Assembly (NCBI RefSeq): GCF_019112545.1
Contig: NW_025064904.1
Span: 1-64,000, forward strand
Reading direction: 5' to 3'
DNA: 64,000 nucleotides
Origin: Guyanagaster necrorhizus
Lineage: Eukaryota > Basidiomycota > Agaricomycetes > Agaricales > Physalacriaceae
A program made the translations under genes and the position numbers. The notes below the pieces were generated by a model. The model saw only the letters and a program-made list of their open reading frames with translations, had not been told where the DNA came from and did not search any database. Shown here in pieces: positions 58,909 to 64,000 of this stretch; within the stretch, counting starts at the first letter, position 1, and every line of letters starts with the position of its first letter.

Positions 58909-59643
58909 TCAGTCATCCCTCCACACAACTTGGCCATTTGCCCAGCGGTCACCCCATATGACCCGTTTATGATATACCTTACGCAAATCCTTGAACTCCT
59001 TGACAAAGTCTTCGATGTCTCTGCCGTTTGGCGTGCCCGTCCCTGACGATGCACCAGAAGTAAGCGGCATCGGCTTCTGCTGCTGGACAAAAGCAGAGGC
59101 AAGAGATTCTGAGGCATCGTCTTGGGCCGTCGTAGCATGTCGTAGTCGCATAAGCAAGAATTGAGGTGTGAAGCGCTAGTCTCCTGTCAGTATCACTGCT
59201 GATGCAGGCGCAACGAACGAACCTGGTAGACGTCCTTTTGCTCCTTCTCCAGCTCTTTCCACCTGGCCTCAAGAGCCTTGGATTCGTCAAATGCCTCTTT
59301 GGTTTCTGATCGCAAGGCATATAGACTATCTTGTAACGCCAGATTGTTCTCTGATGATACAAGTGAGATATATAGTAGTAATTATAGGGGATGCCTACAT
59401 ACTAGCAATTGCTTCGTTTGCCATGCCAAGCTCAGCCTGAGCTTGAAACATTGCCTTGACTCGAGGAAGTGAGTGGAATACAGCCTGAAAATATGTATGG
59501 TCGGTGAGCAAATCTTCCAAGTCTTCGCGACTGCGAAAGACAACATTAGCTAGCTGGCCAGCAATACACGGTTGACTTCCGTACGATAGATGAGCGAGCT
59601 CGGGAAAATCACGCAGCAGCTGTGTAGAGAGGTCAGAGGACAT
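58909..59643 (-). CDS. VPS37: ESCRT-I subunit VPS37 (Mod_r domain)
   Basis: Exons 59643-59403, 59350-59223, 59175-58909 give 211 residues. N-terminal helix with LLRDFPELAHL, then coiled coil (TKEAFDESKALEARWKELEKE), then the Mod_r signature near the end (DIEDFVKEFKDLRKVYHKR, RW). In the endosomal ESCRT-I complex it works with VPS23 and VPS28 in sorting ubiquitinated membrane cargo. Its start codon lies 45 bp from that of RRP40. Confidence 0.85.
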
Positions 59644-59688
59644 GGCGGGACGGGATCAAGGTAATTTCCTTCTTTGTACTCGACGACC
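59644..59688. promoter_or_regulatory. 45-bp VPS37/RRP40 divergent promoter
   Basis: Only 45 bp separate the two start codons, so transcription starts and 5' leaders must overlap or lie in the opposite gene. Confidence 0.5.
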
Positions 59689-60545
59689 ATGTCCATTGTC
59701 GTCCCCGGAGAGCACGTCCCCGCTCAACACGTCAATCTCAAGCTAGGTCCTGGTCTCATTCAGCTGTCCCAAGGATCTACATCCAGTGCGACGCCAAAGA
59801 GCAGTATAATTTCGACGCGCGCGGGCTCGCTTTACCATTCCGCTAACGGCAGCAAATGGTGGGTAGAGAGTAATGCCCGACGAGTAGGCTCTTTCATATA
59901 TACACACAATATGGGTGTTGATACTATATTTTTAGTATGTTCCTGCCCCCCAGGAATCTGTCATTGGCATCGTGACACAAAAGGCCGGTGAAGGTTTTCG
60001 CGTCGACATCGGTTCAGCACATCCAGCGTCTCTGGACGGACTGGCATTCGAAGGAGCGTCAAAAAGAAATCGTCCCAACCTAAAGGTGCGTTTGATGACT
60101 GCTTTTGCATGTATGATATATTATTTTCATAGATTGGCAGCTTGGTTTATGCAAGAGTTTCGCTGGCCCACAAGGATATGGAACCTGAGCTAGAATGCTT
60201 TGACGCTCAAACACGAAAGGCTGAAGGATTCGGAGAGCTGAAAAGTGGTTTCATGGTACGTTGCAGTTTGGGCATGTGTCGAAAGTAAGGATTTACAACT
60301 CTTTTCACGGTCGCTACACTAATTAACCTCCCAGACTCCTTGATCCTAATCATTTCTTGCTACCCCTCCTGGGCGCCAAGGTATCACTTGAGGTCGCGGT
60401 CGGTATGAATGGTCGAGTATGGATCAATTCAAAGGAGACGAGACATACGATCGCGATAAGTCGATGTATTGAAGCCGCTGATCCTGACGGCAAAGGCATG
60501 GAGGAGGGTGAGATTAAGAAATTTCTGGGAACGTTGGACGCATGA
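59689..60545 (+). CDS. RRP40: Exosome subunit RRP40
   Basis: Exons 59689-59883, 59936-60085, 60133-60284, 60335-60545; 235 residues, the usual length (yeast 240). An N-terminal domain (VVPGEHVPA) and the S1 region ([42 protein letters not shown]) followed by [24 protein letters not shown] and a KH-type C-terminal half ([18 protein letters not shown]). It is one of the three cap subunits of the RNA exosome, acting in nuclear and cytoplasmic RNA processing and decay. It converges on EAF6 with a 77-bp gap. Confidence 0.92.
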
Positions 60546-60622
60546 AATGTATGTAGGCTGTTCCCTGTCTCCGTGGTCAAGATTAAGGCATTTTACTAGT
60601 GCCATAACGTACTTGTTTACAA

Positions 60623-61281
60623 CTAATCATCCGCCATCCTTGGTCGCTTCCTAGGACGACCGGTCGATGTGGCTACTGACACGGAGTCGTCATCGCTCAC
60701 AGTCCCTGCGCTTCTGTTACGATTCTGGGCCCGCTTCTTCCTCGAATACTCGCGGTCCCGTATCAGTTTATTCGCATGTGCTTGAGACGTTTGTGTTTGC
60801 GTAGCAGGTGGCACAGTAACTGTGGTGACTCCTCCTGCAGACAGTTTGCCAGGATCTTCACTCTCCGAAACTTCCCCCAAAAGATCCAATGACTAGATCA
60901 ATGAATACCGAGCAATAGCAGAATGGACATCATACATACTTTCTGTATTGTCAGACTACTGTTAGAAAACACACGATCTTGGTCAGCGACTTCGTATCTC
61001 TTTCGGCCCGTGGTCTGGTTCTTAAGGAAATTGTCGAAACCATGAATGATGTTGCCACCGTGTTGAGCGATAGTCTCGGTGAGATATTGACCTTCTAACT
61101 TGTATATGTGAGACTCTATCTGTGCCTATGAGAAGGGGTAAGAAAGTGAAGAACTGAGGTGCTGAGCGCGCACCAAATTTTTGTCCGACTCCCGCTTCTT
61201 GGGAAGGGCCAATGCCAGCTCTCTCTTGAGGGTTTCATACCGCGTCTTGTCGTCAATTTCAGCAGCGGGCTGAGTGGCCAT
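60623..61281 (-). CDS. EAF6: NuA4 histone acetyltransferase subunit EAF6
   Basis: Exons 61281-61174, 61125-60940, 60892-60623; 187 residues. The conserved EAF6 core spans the first two exons: KTRYETLKRELALALPKKR, AQIESHIYKLEGQYL and GGNIIHGFDNFLK. A long basic/Ser-rich tail (RKKRAQNRNRS, GRPRKRPRM) looks like a nuclear localisation region and is longer than in yeast (113 residues). The protein scaffolds the Piccolo/NuA4 module that acetylates H4/H2A. Its start codon is 101 bp from that of RPT5. Confidence 0.88.
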
Positions 61282-61382
61282 CGTGCCCAAGGAAGGGGCA
61301 ATGTTTGGTCGTGCTTGGCTGACCTGTACGCGTCACTGTCGCGTTCGCAGACCATTCTGCCTTCCGACTTCTCTCCATCGTC
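61282..61382. promoter_or_regulatory. 101-bp EAF6/RPT5 divergent promoter
   Basis: Shared spacer between two divergent start codons, pyrimidine-rich before the RPT5 ATG. No PACE (Rpn4-type) proteasome box was seen. Confidence 0.5.
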
Positions 61383-62957
61383 ATGTCGTCTGCTGCACCC
61401 CCACCAGATCCCCCGTCTAATGCCAACCCAGAGAAGCAGCCAGAGGACTCTATCTCCCCTGCGCAAGGTGAGGAAGTAGCCATGGACACGACGCCCGACC
61501 AACCGCCGGAGGAAAATTGGGAGGACATTCCCCAAGATATCATGTCACTCAGCACAGACGAAATTCTGACCAGAATACGCTTAATAGATAATGATATCAA
61601 GGTGCGTTATCGGATTTCTCTATGTGAACTGACTTCCTCATTCATCTCACAGGTTATGCGCTCAGAGACTTTACGATTACAGCATGAACAGAGCGTAATG
61701 AAGGAGAAGATTCGTGACAACGGGGAGAAGATCAAACAGAACAAGGTCCTGCCATATCTCGTTGGCAACGTTGTCGAGGTGAATAACATCTCTTATGAGC
61801 CTTGTCGTGACCTGACGTTCGTTAGATTCTTGACGTCGATCCTGAGGGCGAAGAGGATGGTGCTAACCAGGACCTCGACTCCATGCGAAAAGGAAAATGT
61901 GCTGTCATCAAAACCTCTACCCGCCAAACCGTCTTCCTTCCATTGATAGGCCTTGTTCCCCCGGAGAAACTCAAACCAGGCGACCTCGTTGGTGTCAACA
62001 AAGACTCATACCTTGTCCTCGACACGCTTCCTGCAGAATTCGATTCTAGAGTGAAAGCTATGGAAGTTGATGAGCGGCCAACGGAGAGGTATACAGATAT
62101 CGGTGGCCTGGAGAAACAGATTGAGGAGCTTATGGAGGCCATCGTGTTGCCTATGGAACACAGTGAGAAATTCAAAACTATCGGCATCCGTCCTCCAAAG
62201 GGCTGTCTGATGTATGGTCCCCCTGGTACTGGGAAGACCCTCCTTGCACGAGCATGCGCTGCTCAGACACAGGCATGTTACCTCAAGCTAGCTGGGCCTT
62301 CACTGGTGCAGATGTTCATCGGTGACGGCGCCAAGCTGGTACGGGACGCATTTGCTCTTGCCAAGCAGAAGGCGCCAGCTATCATTTTCATTGATGAGTT
62401 GGATGCCATTGGTACGAAACGATTCGACTCGGAGAAAAGTGGTGATCGTGAGGTGCAGAGGACGATGCTTGAGTTGCTCAACCAACTCGATGGTTTCAGT
62501 AGTGATGAACGAATCAAAGTAGGTATTTCTTGTCGTGTCTTTGCTCTCTATTTATCGTCCTGTCAGGTCATAGCTGCAACAAACCGAATCGATATCCTTG
62601 ATCCCGCCCTTCTTCGTTCCGGTCGTCTAGATCGTAAGATCGAATTCCCTCTACCGAACGAATCTGCCCGTGCTCGTATTCTGGAGATCCATTCACGGAA
62701 GATGACGGTATCCCCTGAAGTCAACTTCGACGAGTTAGCCAGGAGTACGGATGAATTCAATGCTGCGCAACTGAAGGCGGTCTGTGTTGAAGCAGGAATG
62801 ATCGCATTGAGGGAAGGTGCTTCTAAGCTAGGGCACGAGCATTTCTTGAGTGGTATAGCGGAAGGTATGTTTTCTATGTCACATGTGTCATTTCCCCTCT
62901 GACCGTTTTCTGATAGTACAAAGCAAGAAGAAGAACGACCTCATGTACTTTGCATAG
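61383..62957 (+). CDS. RPT5: 26S proteasome ATPase subunit RPT5 (6A)
   Basis: Exons 61383-61601, 61653-61778, 61826-62518, 62567-62864, 62917-62957; 458 residues (yeast 434), the extra length being an acidic N-terminal tail. N-terminal coiled coil ([18 protein letters not shown]), OB fold, Walker A GPPGTGKT (62216-62239), Walker [11 protein letters not shown], second region of homology [21 protein letters not shown]. It unfolds substrates and feeds the 20S core. The C-terminus is MYFA; HbYX-type tails of this subunit normally have Tyr as the next-to-last residue, here Phe. Confidence 0.96.
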
Positions 62958-63207
62958 TTTAATGTCATTCGTGTTGGCTTTCACATACTCCCTTTCTGGC
63001 CGAGATGTTCCTGTCCTGAATTTTGTAGGCTTCTCCTGTCCTATGGGTACTCTTGAGACGATTCGCTTTAACCTCTCAGCACGCCTTATAAATCGGGCCG
63101 CTCTTTTCTGATCCGGTAGACTAGCATCAAATTGTCGCCCTACAACATATGGCAATAACCCCATATATTATTAACTATATACAGATTATTAATGTAATGC
63201 GGCGCCT
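62958..63207. other. RPT5 to CoA-binding gene spacer
   Basis: A minus-strand ORF (62874-63164) overlaps the last RPT5 exon and covers this spacer. It contains a basic stretch (RFIRRAERLKRIVSRV) but no recognised family and no start context. Not called as a gene. Confidence 0.35.
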
Positions 63208-63794
63208 TCAAAGTTGGCTGCGTATGCCATCACCCTGTACAAGGATACAAGGACCGCCGTAAATTACGCGATCCGCTAACCCGTTCTTGTTGATGTATTC
63301 GACAACTGCAGCATCTTCAGCTCCTGGTTGCAACCATAGGGCAGGCACGGAGAGCTCCTTGGCTTCCTTCAATATTCCAAGGGTGATCTATAAGCCGGAC
63401 TTTGGCTAAGCTGAAACGGCTGAGATGAGTTTTACGACTTACCTTAGGGTTGGTGATGACACTGATGGACGTCTTGTCGGGTACGGGGAGATCGCTGATC
63501 TTCTGGACTGTAGCAATCCCTTCCAGTTCTAACTCTTTCTTTATACATAGGAAGAGTAAGAACGCTATTGAACGCGAGGAGGGAGGACGAACCGGGTGCA
63601 CAGGCTTAACATCCAAATCTCGAGCTTGGTACCATTTCAAAACCTTGCGCAACATTAACATGGATCAAAGAGTTTCTTCGTGCATGGCCTACCTTCGTAC
63701 CGAACTTCGTCTGATCCTTAGAGGCGCCGACGACAGCGAAAGAAGGCGAAGAGAGGAAGACCTTTTGGATAGCGCGGACAGACTCTGAAGACAT
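63208..63794 (-). CDS. CoA-binding (Rossmann) domain protein
   Basis: Exons 63794-63693, 63643-63593, 63538-63443, 63387-63208; 142 residues, about the size of bacterial YccU. It starts FAVVGASKDQTKFG (nucleotide-binding loop), then VKPVHPKELELEGI, SVITNP, ALWLQPGAEDAAVVEYINKNG and GGPCILVQ, the succinyl-CoA-synthetase-like CoA-binding fold. Biochemical role unknown. Confidence 0.85.
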
Positions 63795-64000
63795 GATTTT
63801 ATGGAATAGCATATGGTGGCTGCTCGTATTTATATGGTTGCGTGGTACCCGTCTAGGATCAATGATGTGGGTACAGTAGACAGATGGTTGACTAGGATTC
63901 CGTGCAAGGATCTGTAAGGCTCTGTAAGACGATCACGTTGACAGTTGCAAGAGCAGACGTCATCCTTGCCGAATCTGGCGATACTCTCGGGCATCCGGAG
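63795..64000. other. Promoter side of the CoA-binding gene; window edge
   Basis: Host sequence of normal base composition. Nothing else was recognised. Confidence 0.4.

Noticed and set aside
62874..63164. 96-residue minus-strand ORF
   Set aside because: Overlaps the last RPT5 exon antisense, no recognised domain, and its start lies in an AT-rich stretch.
1..64000. CRISPR array, bacterial operon or phage signals
   Set aside because: No regularly spaced short repeats; spliceosomal introns and LTR elements mark the sequence as fungal nuclear DNA.

Overview
The window comes from a filamentous basidiomycete genome, most likely an Agaricomycete. Host genes carry many 48-60 nt phase-consistent introns. 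They include two AA9 (lytic polysaccharide monooxygenase family) genes, one with a fungal CBM1 cellulose-binding module, which points to a plant-litter or wood-degrading lifestyle. The window has two compartments that meet at about 49.7 kb.

Bases 1-49,695 are a transposable-element island with no intact host gene. It is built mainly from Ty3/Gypsy chromodomain elements (chromoviruses) inserted into one another. Several steps can be proved by target-site duplications (TSDs). Plus-strand element A (17705-26101, TSD TATGT) lies inside minus-strand element B (11415-29786, TSD CCATT). B lies inside an older, different chromovirus C (10954-11414 plus 29787-30479). On the left, fragments R1, R2 and R3 follow the same logic: R1 in R2, R2 in R3, R3 in C. 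On the right, a pogo/Tigger-type DNA transposon (31092-49695, TA duplication, 23-bp inverted termini) is split by two minus-strand chromoviruses, D (31870-39939, TSD TGAAC) and E (39967-48094), that landed 27 bp apart in its transposase. D is the youngest: its two LTRs are both 431 bp, it is still rich in CpG, and its frames are broken only by point nonsense codons. The others have lost most CpG and are riddled with TGA/TAG codons explained by CGA>TGA and TGG>TGA/TAG changes, as expected from repeat-directed cytosine methylation and deamination or a RIP-like process.

The related elements share three notable traits. A short membrane-spanning ORF lies before gag and overlaps it out of frame. 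A primer-binding site complementary to the element's own predicted RNA 5' end suggests Tf1-like self-priming. Pol lies in the -1 frame relative to gag, with a very short overlap.

Bases 49,698-64,000 are compact, CpG-normal gene space. In order: a fragment of an unrecognised gene (-), cytosine deaminase FCY1 (-), mitochondrial NCA2 (+), an F-box protein (-), an AA9-like gene in which the catalytic N-terminal His is Arg (-), an AA9-CBM1 gene with one nonsense codon (-), ESCRT-I VPS37 (-), exosome RRP40 (+), NuA4 subunit EAF6 (-), proteasome ATPase RPT5 (+), and a small CoA-binding-domain protein (-). VPS37/RRP40 start codons are only 45 bp apart and EAF6/RPT5 101 bp apart, so these pairs share promoters. 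No rRNA, tRNA or CRISPR array was recognised.
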